NCBI GenBank assembly: GCA_001970955.1
Contig: MPUH01000119.1
Location: 37,414-101,413 of the forward strand
Direction of reading: 5' to 3'
Length of the DNA: 64,000 nucleotides
Source of the DNA: Stentor coeruleus
Taxonomy: Eukaryota > Ciliophora > Heterotrichea > Heterotrichida > Stentoridae
Notes under the pieces: model-generated
Databases searched by the model: none
The model's input: the letters and a program-made list of their open reading frames with translations, nothing else
What the model was told of the DNA's origin: nothing
Program-made: the position numbers and the translations under genes
Shown: positions 22,694-32,284 of the stretch, in pieces
How positions within the stretch are numbered: the first letter of the stretch is position 1
Layout of the letters: the number at the start of each line of letters is the position of its first letter

Positions 22694-23351
22694 TAATCTT
22701 ACTTAGGCTTTTAGGAATATATGATTTTTTTTTTTTTGAAATTTGATAGGAATATTAGGAATTGAATATTTTGATGATGATTTTATATATATAAATGTTT
22801 GATGTAATGTTTAGAGATGTTTAGGATAAGATTTTGTATGATTATGTGATATTGGGCGAATTAGATTGAAAAAAATTATGTTTGTGTATTGGAAAAATAC
22901 TATTTTTTGTTTGTGTTTGATATAAGTGAAGATTTTAGTTTAAAATATATATAAGATTATATGTAGTTTGTATAGGATGTAAATAAAATTTAGCAAGAAA
23001 GTTTTAAAAANAAATGTTTGATGTAATGTTTAGAGATGTTTAGGATAAGATTTTGTATGATTATGTGATATTGGGTGAATTAGATTGAAAAAAATTATGT
23101 TTGTGTATTGGAAAAATACTATTTTTTGTTTGTGTTTGATATAAGTGAAGATTTTAGCTTAAAATATATGTAGTTTGTATAGGATGTAAATAAAATTTAG
23201 CAAGAAAGTTTTAAATTTTTTTATGAATATAGTAAAAGATAAGGTAAAGATTTATAATTTTAGTTAAAATTTATCTGAGAATAATTTATTTCTTTAAATT
23301 AGCCCTGGATTATAAATTTTCACAGGTAATTTTTTAAACTATAGAAAGAAT
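22694..23351. other. Convergent intergenic spacer
   Basis: Between the 3' ends of the Cys/Tyr gene (+) and the WD40-channel gene (-). Mostly occupied by the N-flanked duplication at 22793-23214; no gene. Confidence 0.7.
22793..23214. repeat. Near-identical direct repeat around a single N
   Basis: About 200-218 bp is repeated on each side of the N at 23011. The copies differ by a few substitutions and a 12-bp length difference (an extra ATATAAGATT-type stretch in the left copy), as expected for two alleles or an unmerged overlap. Confidence 0.85.
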
Positions 23352-26300
23352 TTAATTGTGAGATAGTTTCGATATCATTTCTATTATAATAGTAGTATCT
23401 TGGTTGATTTTACCAATTTGATTTTCAATACTATTAATTTTGTTTTGGAATGTAGATATCTTTAGCTCTATATTATTCATATTAGCAGATACTTTTTCTT
23501 CGATAGTTTTAATTTTCTCGTCCATAGTCCTAAATCTTTCAATCGATTTTTCATCAGAAGCGTTAATCTGTATTTTATGCTCATCAAAAAGGGGTTTAAG
23601 CTTTTCTTTATAAAAAGTTTCACCAACATATTCTTTAATATCCATAACTTTTCCCTTCCATTGTATTTCCGGTTTTTCATAAGCACTACTAAACACATGT
23701 AAATACTTCAACACATCAGTCTTTCCTAAAATCGACAAAATCTGCTCAACTTCTAAAATCACATCGGCCATTTCATTGAAATTAAAAATATCAGCATCCA
23801 TTTGTGATTCATCAAACACATCACTTAATATTGAAATAATGATATTGAGGATAATAATCATATTAATAGTAACAGCTAAATTATATACAATAATTTGCAA
23901 AATATCACCTTCTAAAAATGCATCAGTTTTGCCAACAATTACACCAAAAGAAGTAGACCAAAAAGCATCATAAGTAAAAGAACTACTGTTTGTTGATGCT
24001 GAGTTTAAAATCCCAAGTGATAATGTTGAATATATAAATATCAAAAGGAAATATTTTATTCTTTGTAAACTCATCTGTAAAAGTCTGACATAATACCTAG
24101 TTTTTTCAAATGCTCTAAAAGTTGTAAAACCTCTATAAAGAGTAAGAAACATTATAAACCATGTAAAATAATAATGTTCTATATCGAAACATTGTAAAAT
24201 TATATATAAAACAATGGCAAATATAGCTGATAAGTCCATAACGTTTATAAAACTTAAAAAGTACTTTTTACCTATTGCATTTATTTGAAAACTTTCCCAT
24301 ATCATTAGTAAAAAGTTTACAATCAAAGCACAAAACATAGCTAAAGTGTTATTGTAAGCCATAGACAAATAAAATGATGCGATGTTTCCAAAGAGAAGAA
24401 ATACATGAATATATATAAAAAATCTTACTTTTTCCCATTTCAAAGTAATAAAATCTTGGATTATCTCAGTTCTATAAATATCTTTAATATTACATTCAAG
24501 TATACCAATTAATAAATCTATACTAAGAGGTGAACCTATTTCAAAAGGAAGTCTAAATGATGTTTGTTTTATAATCATTGGGATAATATCTTCATTTTTA
24601 GCCGAAGCATCTTCAAAGCCAACTAAAGCATAATCACATATTTTTTTATATGGTAATTTTTTATTTTTAATACTAGGATAAACAACATTATTTTGTGTGG
24701 ATAATGAATTGAAAATCAGTTTTTCAATACCTGATGAAGAGTTTCTTAATAATTCGGGTAAATCGTATTCAAGTGTACTTAAGGATAAACATGTGCGAAA
24801 TCCAAATGTATCATTTTCTGCTAAGTCGTTCATGTATGATATAAATAAATCAGCTAGTTTTCTACGTTTGGAAAGTATTGAATAATAAACTGGACCATGA
24901 CCAAAATAATCAGGAGTTATGGTTAAGGTTTTTGAATTAGTGAACTTTTTTATTATGCTTTCAAGACCAAGCATGGATAAAAAATGCGCAATTGAGAAGT
25001 TTAAGTTTGAAAAAGTTGTGTTTAGATTTTTTATTTTTTCAAATAGATTCTTGCTTAGATAATAATAATTTTCTGCTTTTTTTAAATAGTTTTGGCAGTC
25101 GGTGGTACTACAACTAAGTGGATCAAGAAAATATTGTCTTTTTTCTTGCTCGAAATCTGTAATTTCTGAATTAATAATGTTTCCATTTTCTATACAATAA
25201 GCATTAATACCTAAACGAGATTTTGCATAAAGTATACTATTATCATCACTGAATTTCAAAGCTTTAATCTGTTCTTGGTTATTAATTCTGCAGCATTCCT
25301 CTTTACTAATAAAACTCCTAACCACAATCTCTTCCCCTAATGCAATAGCAAAATATTTCCCATCAAAACTAAAACTCCTAACATTCCCATCATTCCCAAA
25401 AACAAACCCTTCAATTCCTTTATCAAACCTCCACAATTTCACTTCATTATTAGCCGACCCACTAGCTAAACTTTTCCCATCAGCCTTAAAACTCAAACTA
25501 CAAACCTGTTGTTCATGTGCTTTAAAACTAATTTCTTCAACTCCATCAACAAGATTCCATATTTTAATATTCCCATCTTCCGACCCACTAGCTACAAACT
25601 TTCCATCAGGACAAAACCCTAAACAACAAACATCATTTTTATGTCCTTTAAAAGTAAATTCTTCATTTTTCCTAGCTAAGTTCCATATTTTCACAAGTTT
25701 ATCATAACTTCCACTAGCTAAAAACTTCCCATTAGGGCTAAAAGATAAACATGAAACAGTTTTAATATGCCCTTCTAGTTTATATTGCTGGATTTTATCA
25801 TTGATATTCCAAACTTCTATTGAATACTTACAACCAATAGCTAATAATCTTCCATCAGGACTAAAAGATAAACCATAAATAGTGTCAATAAGGGTTTTCG
25901 ATAAAAAATCTTCATTTTTTTGTAGGTCATAAACTTTAAGAAGGCCATTCATACATCCACTTGCTAATAAATTCCCGTTAGGATTAAAAGATAAGCATTT
26001 TATTTGGCTAGGATACTTTATGTTATAAATTTCAGTGTTGGTTTTTAAATCCCAGATTTTTACAAGACTATCTCCTGACCCACTTGCTATAAAATTCCCA
26101 TCAGGACTGAAGGTAATACATAAAATCCCATGATTATGACCTTTAAGTTCTATGATTTCTTTGTTTTCATTAATATTCATGATTTTAATAAGACGGTCTT
26201 TAGATGAACTTGCAAGAAGGTTTCCATCTGGACTAAAACACACACAATAAACTTGTTCTAAATGGGTGTATAAAGAAATTGAGTCTTTTTGTACGTCTAA

Positions 26301-27335
26301 GTCCCATATTTTTATAAGATGATCTTTAGAGCCACTAGCTAAAATGTTGCTTTTAGGATTGAAACTTATGCTGGTTATTTCATTTGAATGTCCGATTAGG
26401 GTGAATTTTATGGTTTTGTTTTTAAAGTCCCAGATTTGTATTGTGTTGTCATATGAACTACTTGCTAGCAGTGAACCATTGTGGCTAAAGGTCAAGCATT
26501 TTATTTGTGAAGGGTATTTTTCTAAAGAAAACTCAAAGGCTTTTTTAGAGAGATTCCAAACTTTTATTTGTCCGAGGTTGCATCCACTTAGTAAAAAGTT
26601 CCCTTTTGGACTGAAAATAACAACCAATATAGTATTTTTAGGTTCGGTAAATGAGAATTCTAGCATTTTCTTTGAAATATCCCATACTTTGACTGTACAA
26701 TCATCTGATCCACTTGCTAAATAATCATTTGTAGGACTAAAACAAAGACTGTTTATTTTGTAATAATGACCTTTTAATTTGAAATAATCTTGTTTATATA
26801 AGTTGGATATTATTATTGTTTTCCCTGAAGCACTTGCTAATTTTGTGCTGTTCCTATCAAAACTTAATGTTATTATTTCCTTTTTATGATAATTATGATC
26901 CTTTATTTCGTTATTCTTTAGGTTTAATATTTTTATTTTTGTATCATATGATCCACTAGCTAGATATTGACTGTTAGGACTGAAGGTAATTATATTGATT
27001 TGCCTAGTATGATTTGTTTGAGTTGATTGTAGACTTTTGTCTTTGAAATCCCAGATTTTTATTGTGCTGTCTAAAGATCCACTTGCTAGAAGCTCACCAT
27101 CAGGGCTAAAGCACACACTAGTCACAGGTGAAGTATGACCTTTAAGTGGAGTAGAAAGTGCATTAGGCAAACCAAAAATAGGTTCAATCTGAATATAATT
27201 CCATGCTTTTTTAAGCTCTTTGAAAGGGTTTAGGTTTGGAAACTTTTCAGCCCTTCTCTTTCCTAATAGGTTTAGGTTTTGGGTTTGAAGTAATCTCATG
27301 TTGTTAGAAACAAGACTTTCATTTAGATCTTGCAT
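23352..27335 (-). CDS. WD40-repeat / TRP-like cation channel fusion, 1327 aa
   Basis: Residues about 60-660 hold 14 WD40 repeats (pattern LKGHTxxVxSVCFSPDGxLLASGSxDxTIKIWD), enough for two seven-bladed propellers. A helical linker (about 700-960) has ankyrin-like helical character without clear repeats. Residues about 970-1175 contain six hydrophobic segments in the ion-transport arrangement: S5 near KYFLLIFIYSTLSLGIL, a pore-like loop with SFGVIVGKTDAF, and S6 near MIIILNIIISILSDVFDE. This resembles the TRP/polycystin superfamily; the S4 region (YRGFTTFRAFEKTRYYVR) has scattered Arg/Lys only. The C-terminus is a coiled coil (about 1265-1327), a common tetramerisation element. Single uninterrupted frame, so the fusion is not an annotation artefact. 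Ion selectivity cannot be inferred. Confidence 0.88.
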   Translation of the reverse strand: MQDLNESLVSNNMRLLQTQNLNLLGKRRAEKFPNLNPFKELKKAWNYIQIEPIFGLPNALSTPLKGHTSPVTSVCFSPDGELLASGSLDSTIKIWDFKDKSLQSTQTNHTRQINIITFSPNSQYLASGSYDTKIKILNLKNNEIKDHNYHKKEIITLSFDRNSTKLASASGKTIIISNLYKQDYFKLKGHYYKINSLCFSPTNDYLASGSDDCTVKVWDISKKMLEFSFTEPKNTILVVIFSPKGNFLLSGCNLGQIKVWNLSKKAFEFSLEKYPSQIKCLTFSHNGSLLASSSYDNTIQIWDFKNKTIKFTLIGHSNEITSISFNPKSNILASGSKDHLIKIWDLDVQKDSISLYTHLEQVYCVCFSPDGNLLASSSKDRLIKIMNINENKEIIELKGHNHGILCITFSPDGNFIASGSGDSLVKIWDLKTNTEIYNIKYPSQIKCLSFNPNGNLLASGCMNGLLKVYDLQKNEDFLSKTLIDTIYGLSFSPDGRLLAIGCKYSIEVWNINDKIQQYKLEGHIKTVSCLSFSPNGKFLASGSYDKLVKIWNLARKNEEFTFKGHKNDVCCLGFCPDGKFVASGSEDGNIKIWNLVDGVEEISFKAHEQQVCSLSFKADGKSLASGSANNEVKLWRFDKGIEGFVFGNDGNVRSFSFDGKYFAIALGEEIVVRSFISKEECCRINNQEQIKALKFSDDNSILYAKSRLGINAYCIENGNIINSEITDFEQEKRQYFLDPLSCSTTDCQNYLKKAENYYYLSKNLFEKIKNLNTTFSNLNFSIAHFLSMLGLESIIKKFTNSKTLTITPDYFGHGPVYYSILSKRRKLADLFISYMNDLAENDTFGFRTCLSLSTLEYDLPELLRNSSSGIEKLIFNSLSTQNNVVYPSIKNKKLPYKKICDYALVGFEDASAKNEDIIPMIIKQTSFRLPFEIGSPLSIDLLIGILECNIKDIYRTEIIQDFITLKWEKVRFFIYIHVFLLFGNIASFYLSMAYNNTLAMFCALIVNFLLMIWESFQINAIGKKYFLSFINVMDLSAIFAIVLYIILQCFDIEHYYFTWFIMFLTLYRGFTTFRAFEKTRYYVRLLQMSLQRIKYFLLIFIYSTLSLGILNSASTNSSSFTYDAFWSTSFGVIVGKTDAFLEGDILQIIVYNLAVTINMIIILNIIISILSDVFDESQMDADIFNFNEMADVILEVEQILSILGKTDVLKYLHVFSSAYEKPEIQWKGKVMDIKEYVGETFYKEKLKPLFDEHKIQINASDEKSIERFRTMDEKIKTIEEKVSANMNNIELKISTFQNKINSIENQIGKINQDTTIIIEMISKLSHN

Positions 27336-27502
27336 ATTTATAAAATTATATTTTGATTCACCCTATCTTTATAAATATTTTTTTTCTTATCACCTGTAAT
27401 TAACAAATAAATAAATTCCTATAAATCAAATCAAATTTTTTAATGTAGAACAATATTATTAGCCTAGCAATAATAATTTTTATTTATTATCTTAGTTACT
27501 TT

Positions 27503-28049
27503 TCAATATATAATGCATTTATTTGAACAAGATGATGAAGTATTTTCTAATAAAACTTCTTCATGGCTATCATTAAGACTATTTTCTAAGTGCTTGATCA
27601 TGCTTTTAAGGTCTATATTTTTTTTTTAGTGTTTAGGATCTCATGAGTTATGCAGATATCTTGGCTCATTTTGGTGATTTCAGATTGTAAAGGTGTTAGT
27701 TTTTTAATAAGTTTGCAATGAATGCAAAGTATCAGGAGAAATATTATCATGCTTTAGAGATTCTATCTTTTCAGATAAAGTATCTTCTATACTGAGTTCT
27801 TTTTCTAATAAGTTTTTTTTTTAGATTTATATAAATCCATTATTTTCCTATAAAACCTATTATCACCTTATCCAAAAACTCATATAACCTCATTTTACTA
27901 TAAAAATCTATAAGGTTTTTTAAAAGAATAGTATCATCATAATCCGGCTCAATTGTATTTGACTTCAAACTATTTTCCTTATCATTTTCTTGAGGGATTT
28001 TGCTAAGCAAAATAATCTATAAATCCGAATTAAAATGATTTTTTTCCAT
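27503..28049 (-). pseudogene. Frame-disrupted small coiled-coil gene
   Basis: Reading the minus strand from an ATG at 28049 gives protein-like sequence interrupted by one TAG after ten codons, a frame change at a GGTTTTATAGG site, frame changes at two A10 runs (about 27823 and 27620), and one more near 27720. Stitched pieces are charged and helical (QENDKENSLKS, LLEKELSIEDTLSEKIESLK, SEITKMSQDICITHEIL) and end in …NKCIIY, a possible CaaX-like tail. No 15-nt intron fits the breaks. Most likely a decaying gene; homopolymer sequencing error could explain two or three of the lesions. Not reported in any single open frame over 60 codons. Confidence 0.5.
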
Positions 28050-28208
28050 TAAATGTTATAAACCACTTTATCTCTACCCAATAATCCTCATTATAACTCT
28101 AATCATCGTATCCAACAATCCATAACATCATATAAACATTAAGCCCTTTATAATAATAAAACCACACATGAAATCTTTTAAAAAAATTATATAAAACCAT
28201 TATAAAAA

Positions 28209-29774
28209 TTAGTCATACTTAATATTCTTCTCTCTATAATCTCTAAATGCACGCTGTATTAATACAACAGCATTTCTTATGTTAGAATATATTTTCATAC
28301 ACTGCATTCTTCTAACATTTTTCTGTATCATCACAGCAGCTTCAGTCCTTTTACCGTTTTTTATAAAATTGTTTATTTGTATACGGTTTTTAGCAATCCC
28401 AGAACGTTCACTTTTCTGAATACTTTTTCTAAATTTCTCCATATCATCTTTTAGGATTTCTTGGCTTTTTCTTTTGAGTTTTTCGATTTCTAAAAGACTT
28501 TCTTCTATATTATTAAGTTTTTGGATTCTCGCATTTTTTTTGTAGTTAACCAAGCCTGGGGAGTTTATAAATCTCTCGATTTTTGCCTGGGCTTTTAAGG
28601 TTTCAAGTTCTTTAAGAGCTTTCATGGTTTTTTCTTTCATTTTTTGGCTGTTTTGAGTAGCTAAGTTTCCTTGGTCAAGTTCATCTTTAGACTTCGATAT
28701 AATCCCAAGAGTATTTTCATTATCAATACTTTTACTTGAGATTTCTTTATTATTCAGTGTTAAAAAACCTATTTTTTCTATATGATCCATATTTTTTCTC
28801 TCTCTTTTTCTATCATTAGGAGCAGTTGCCACAATTCTATTTTTAGCATAAACAGGGGTATTATGTGAAATGATCTTAGTATTTTTATTAGGAGATATAG
28901 GTAAAGATTTTACCCTAAAAGATCTCGAAGCTATAATCGGGGCAATTTTCTTATCAGTTTGTTTAATAAAACTCTTATCAAAATTCCTTTGAAATGGGCT
29001 CAGTGTATGTCTTCCCTGATCTTTTTGGTTTCTTTTCCTAGTTTTATTATACTTTATACTATGTATATCTTCAATAAGCACATAATTTTTAAGTTTGTTT
29101 AAGTTTCTGGCCATAGTGTTTTTAAAACTCATAGCTAAAGGATCTTTTTTTTCTAAATCCTTTATTGTACTAGTCAAATCTTTAGATTGTATAGCTATAG
29201 TCGCTTTTTTATAATCTAACTTGGTTGATATTGTTAAAGGATGGTTTTTCCCAAGTTCTTTTAATGCAGTTTCATAAGCTAAACTATAATTCTCTAATGA
29301 TTTTGTAAACATATGCAAAAACTCATACTCAACTGCAGTGTTATGATATGCTATAACCTGAGTTTCAGGAAAATTAGCTGATTTTATAGGGGTTTTTAAT
29401 AAGGCCAAAGCTTTCAAACTTTCTTCCAAAGCTGGTTTGTGCTTACCTAACGCCGACAAAATCGCACAAACATTAAGAAAAGTTCCAGCCCGATCTATAT
29501 TGCCTATATCCGCTTTTTCTTCATTCTCACAAGCTTTTTTCAAATACTTCAATGCTGTTTTCGGTTTGTTTAACCTTTTAAAATAACACCCTAAATTGTT
29601 TTGGCTTATCCCCAAAAGTTTGTATTTAAGTTCGCAATCCTTAGCAATCTTAACTAATTTCATAGCTTCTTTAAAAAGAGTTAAAGCTTCATTGATCGCA
29701 TTGTTTTTAAGCAAGGCCATAGCATTTCTGTTAAGGTCAAGGATGGTATTTTTAACATCATCTGAGAGTTCCAT
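28209..29774 (-). CDS. TPR protein with C-terminal IQ motifs, 521 aa
   Basis: Residues about 10-190 contain four to five tetratricopeptide-like helical hairpins (NNAINEALTLFKEAMKL, NNLGCYFKRLNKPKTALKYLKKA, ALGKHKPALEESLKAL). A basic, Ser-rich linker spans about 200-370, then a helical region. The last 55 residues carry two IQ-type calmodulin-binding motifs (AAVMIQKNVRRMQCMK and AVVLIQRAFRDYREK). This makes a TPR scaffold regulated by calmodulin or centrin plausible (inference from domains). Its ATG lies 13 nt from the stop of the receptor-like gene upstream on the same strand. Confidence 0.8.
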   Translation of the reverse strand: MELSDDVKNTILDLNRNAMALLKNNAINEALTLFKEAMKLVKIAKDCELKYKLLGISQNNLGCYFKRLNKPKTALKYLKKACENEEKADIGNIDRAGTFLNVCAILSALGKHKPALEESLKALALLKTPIKSANFPETQVIAYHNTAVEYEFLHMFTKSLENYSLAYETALKELGKNHPLTISTKLDYKKATIAIQSKDLTSTIKDLEKKDPLAMSFKNTMARNLNKLKNYVLIEDIHSIKYNKTRKRNQKDQGRHTLSPFQRNFDKSFIKQTDKKIAPIIASRSFRVKSLPISPNKNTKIISHNTPVYAKNRIVATAPNDRKRERKNMDHIEKIGFLTLNNKEISSKSIDNENTLGIISKSKDELDQGNLATQNSQKMKEKTMKALKELETLKAQAKIERFINSPGLVNYKKNARIQKLNNIEESLLEIEKLKRKSQEILKDDMEKFRKSIQKSERSGIAKNRIQINNFIKNGKRTEAAVMIQKNVRRMQCMKIYSNIRNAVVLIQRAFRDYREKNIKYD

Positions 29775-29787
29775 TGTTATACGAATA

Positions 29788-31218
29788 TTACTTATTTATG
29801 TAATTTTCTATTTGATTAAGAAGTTGTTTTTTCTCTAAGTTTGAGTCTTTGATATGTTGGATTAACCGATCAACACATTCTAAACATATACTTTCGTATT
29901 CGATAAGAGACAAAGTTGAGGTTTTTATAAGTCGAATATAATCTTCACTTAAGTCATTACCCCATGATGGTCCTAATTGATCTGATTCTTCATAAGCTTT
30001 ATTTGATAATTGGACTTCAGTTTTATTTGTTGTTAAGTCTAATTCTGTGAAATACTGAAGACGTCTACTACAGATTTTGTCCCAGATATCAATGTAGAAA
30101 TCGTTTTGAGGGATAATGCTAAGGATGAGAGCTAGGATTAAACTACAGGCTATAGCGGAAATTATAGCGAAAGAGTCGTTTAAAGATATAATTTCTTTTT
30201 TTTTACTAGAGACTTCATAGTTTAATGAGTATTTTTCAAATATGTCTTGGATTTTACTTTTATCTAAACCTGCAAGAGCTCTGGATATTTTTATAGCTAA
30301 GTCATCACTAAAAGTATTATAATAAATACCAGAGTAACTAAAAGTTAAGAATGGGTAGGTGTTAAGTTTAAGACCAGAATCGATTTTTTCTAAAAGGAAA
30401 GTTTGATCAGCAATTATTCCCCAGTACTTATCTTGTTTAAGAAGAGAAATCGCACTATCAAAGTTATTATAAAAATCACCATCTAATGCATAATAGTATA
30501 TGTAATATTGGCCACATATGTCTTCATAAGTAGGTTCAACAAGTACCATCTGTCCAGCAACTTCTCCAAACCTTGTAATATAACTCATAAGACTTTGATA
30601 AGTACTTGAAGCTAAAGATCCAACCATAACAAAAAAAAACAACATCATTAAAAAACTCAAAATCATTTCGATAAACCTCCCTGGTTTACTTGGAGAAAGA
30701 CTAGATGAAAACATTGCTGCACTATAAGCTTCCCAAGTATAAGATAAAAAACTTGATAGATTTAATATATCATGTTTTGGATCATTACTTGATAGAAAAG
30801 CACAAACCCAAGCAACAAGACCCATAAATAAAGGAGCTAACATATAAAGAACCCATAAAGAGAATGTAAAAGCATTGAGGAGTTTAAGTGGATTTGAAAG
30901 GTTAACATCTTTTATGAGGATATTAAGACCTGAATAATATGTTGGATAAGTGAACTTGAAACCTTCATCAAGAAGTAATTTTGAAACTCTGACTCCACCA
31001 AAACCTATTGCAGGCTCGGTTTTTATAAGATTTTTCATTTCTTCGAAAGATGATGTACATTTGATTTCGTAAGTTTCTGAGATCAGGTTACTTGATAAGG
31101 CTAAAGAGATGATTTCGTATTCAGCACCGGTTTTTGAGCAGGACATCATGTTGGTGAAATTGTTTATGTATACAGTAAATTTGCCGAGCACTAGAGGCAA
31201 AATCAGTATAAATCTCAT
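29788..31218 (-). CDS. Ionotropic glutamate receptor-like channel, 476 aa
   Basis: Short signal peptide (MRFILILPLVLG), then an S1-like ligand-binding half (about 14-110), M1 (about 122-144), a pore/M2 region with SYTWEAYSAAMF, and M3 (about 182-215) ending in SLASSTYQSLMSYI at the position of the SYTANLAAF signature of iGluRs. A Tyr-rich S2 half (about 220-345) and M4 (about 355-376) precede a cytoplasmic tail of about 100 residues. It lacks the large amino-terminal LIVBP domain of animal receptors, resembling minimal or prokaryote-like GluRs. Ligand unknown; the usual Arg of S1 that grips the amino acid carboxylate was not identified. Divergent with the gene at 31388 across 169 bp. Confidence 0.75.
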   Translation of the reverse strand: MRFILILPLVLGKFTVYINNFTNMMSCSKTGAEYEIISLALSSNLISETYEIKCTSSFEEMKNLIKTEPAIGFGGVRVSKLLLDEGFKFTYPTYYSGLNILIKDVNLSNPLKLLNAFTFSLWVLYMLAPLFMGLVAWVCAFLSSNDPKHDILNLSSFLSYTWEAYSAAMFSSSLSPSKPGRFIEMILSFLMMLFFFVMVGSLASSTYQSLMSYITRFGEVAGQMVLVEPTYEDICGQYYIYYYALDGDFYNNFDSAISLLKQDKYWGIIADQTFLLEKIDSGLKLNTYPFLTFSYSGIYYNTFSDDLAIKISRALAGLDKSKIQDIFEKYSLNYEVSSKKKEIISLNDSFAIISAIACSLILALILSIIPQNDFYIDIWDKICSRRLQYFTELDLTTNKTEVQLSNKAYEESDQLGPSWGNDLSEDYIRLIKTSTLSLIEYESICLECVDRLIQHIKDSNLEKKQLLNQIENYINK

Positions 31219-31387
31219 TATTACATAGTTTTATCATAATATTCAAAAACCCTAACCTTTATAAATACCCTAAAAAATCCTATAATATATTTAAAAACCT
31301 TTATCTGTTTAAAATCCTAAATAACAATTTCTTATTATCTTCCCTTCACCTATACCTTATAATCATAAAGTATTTTTATATAAAAAA

Positions 31388-32095
31388 ATGTCATTCGTTC
31401 CTGATCTTCGCAACCTTGGCGGCCAGGGTGCTTTAACCAACCTTATGACAAACCATTATGCCTCTCTCTTCAATGCAAAACCTGTTGTAAACTCCAGACA
31501 ACCTGTATTAAAATCAGGGGCTAAAAAAAGAAAGCAAATCCCAGATCTCTTTGAAAACCTAGTTGCTATGAAAAAAGTTGAAAAGGTAAAAGCATATACC
31601 GATCATGCAAAACCAGAAACTATAGATATGGCCAAACAACTCAGTGATTATAAAATAAGAAAAAAGAAATCTAAACAAGACCCACATCCAAAAACAATGC
31701 AAAACATGCAAAGACGTATTGACAGTTATAATTTAGTAAAAAATAATTAGCTTCGAGAAAGAAAAAAGAATGAATTTGACTATAAAACGAACCCTGTTGT
31801 GCTGTTTAGGAATAATTCTGAAGAAAAACATGAAAATGTTGTTGTGAGGAACAGAAAAGATGGGGATATTTTTTCGTTATTGAAAAAAGGGGTAAAGAAA
31901 GCTAAGGGACAAGAAAAAGAGATGAAAGTGAAGAGAAATGATTTTAAGGAAACACTTTTGGAAGAGATTGTTGAGAGGAATATTTGGACTGATGAGGATT
32001 TGGATGCTTTGTTTGATAGGACTAGAGAACAGAATCAGGATTGGGAGAAGGAAGTTGAGGAAGCAATTGAGTATGTTAAGAAGACTATAATGTAA
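31388..32095 (+). CDS. Basic/charged hypothetical protein, two exons, 230 aa
   Basis: A 15-nt intron (31736-31750) removes an in-frame TAG and joins two ORFs in the same frame (…RRIDSYNL then LRERKKNEF…). The N-terminal half is basic with a possible conserved opening (SFVPDLRNLGGQGALTNLM). The C-terminal half is helical and ends in an acidic, Trp-containing segment (VERNIWTDEDLDALFDRTREQNQDW). I do not recognise a family. The compact helical C-terminus recalls small ciliary or centrosomal proteins, but this is only an impression. Taken alone, the first ORF would look like a complete 120-residue protein, which would be wrong if the intron is real. Confidence 0.75.
31736..31750 (+). other. 15-nt intron
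   Basis: GTAAAAAATAATTAG, phase 0, T9-A10 present; its last three bases are the in-frame TAG that ends the first ORF. Confidence 0.9.
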
Positions 32096-32284
32096 TTTTA
32101 TAAGGATAATTGTCAAAATTAGGTTTTAGGTTGTTAGTTTTGAGGTTTGGATAGAGTTTTATGGGTTTTTGAATAGGTTTTATGGAAAAATTTTACTTTT
32201 TGTGTGTGTTAAAATACTTAAAATTCCATGTGTATATGGAAAGATACTTAAGATACGATTATCCCCCTATATAAAGATTCATAA

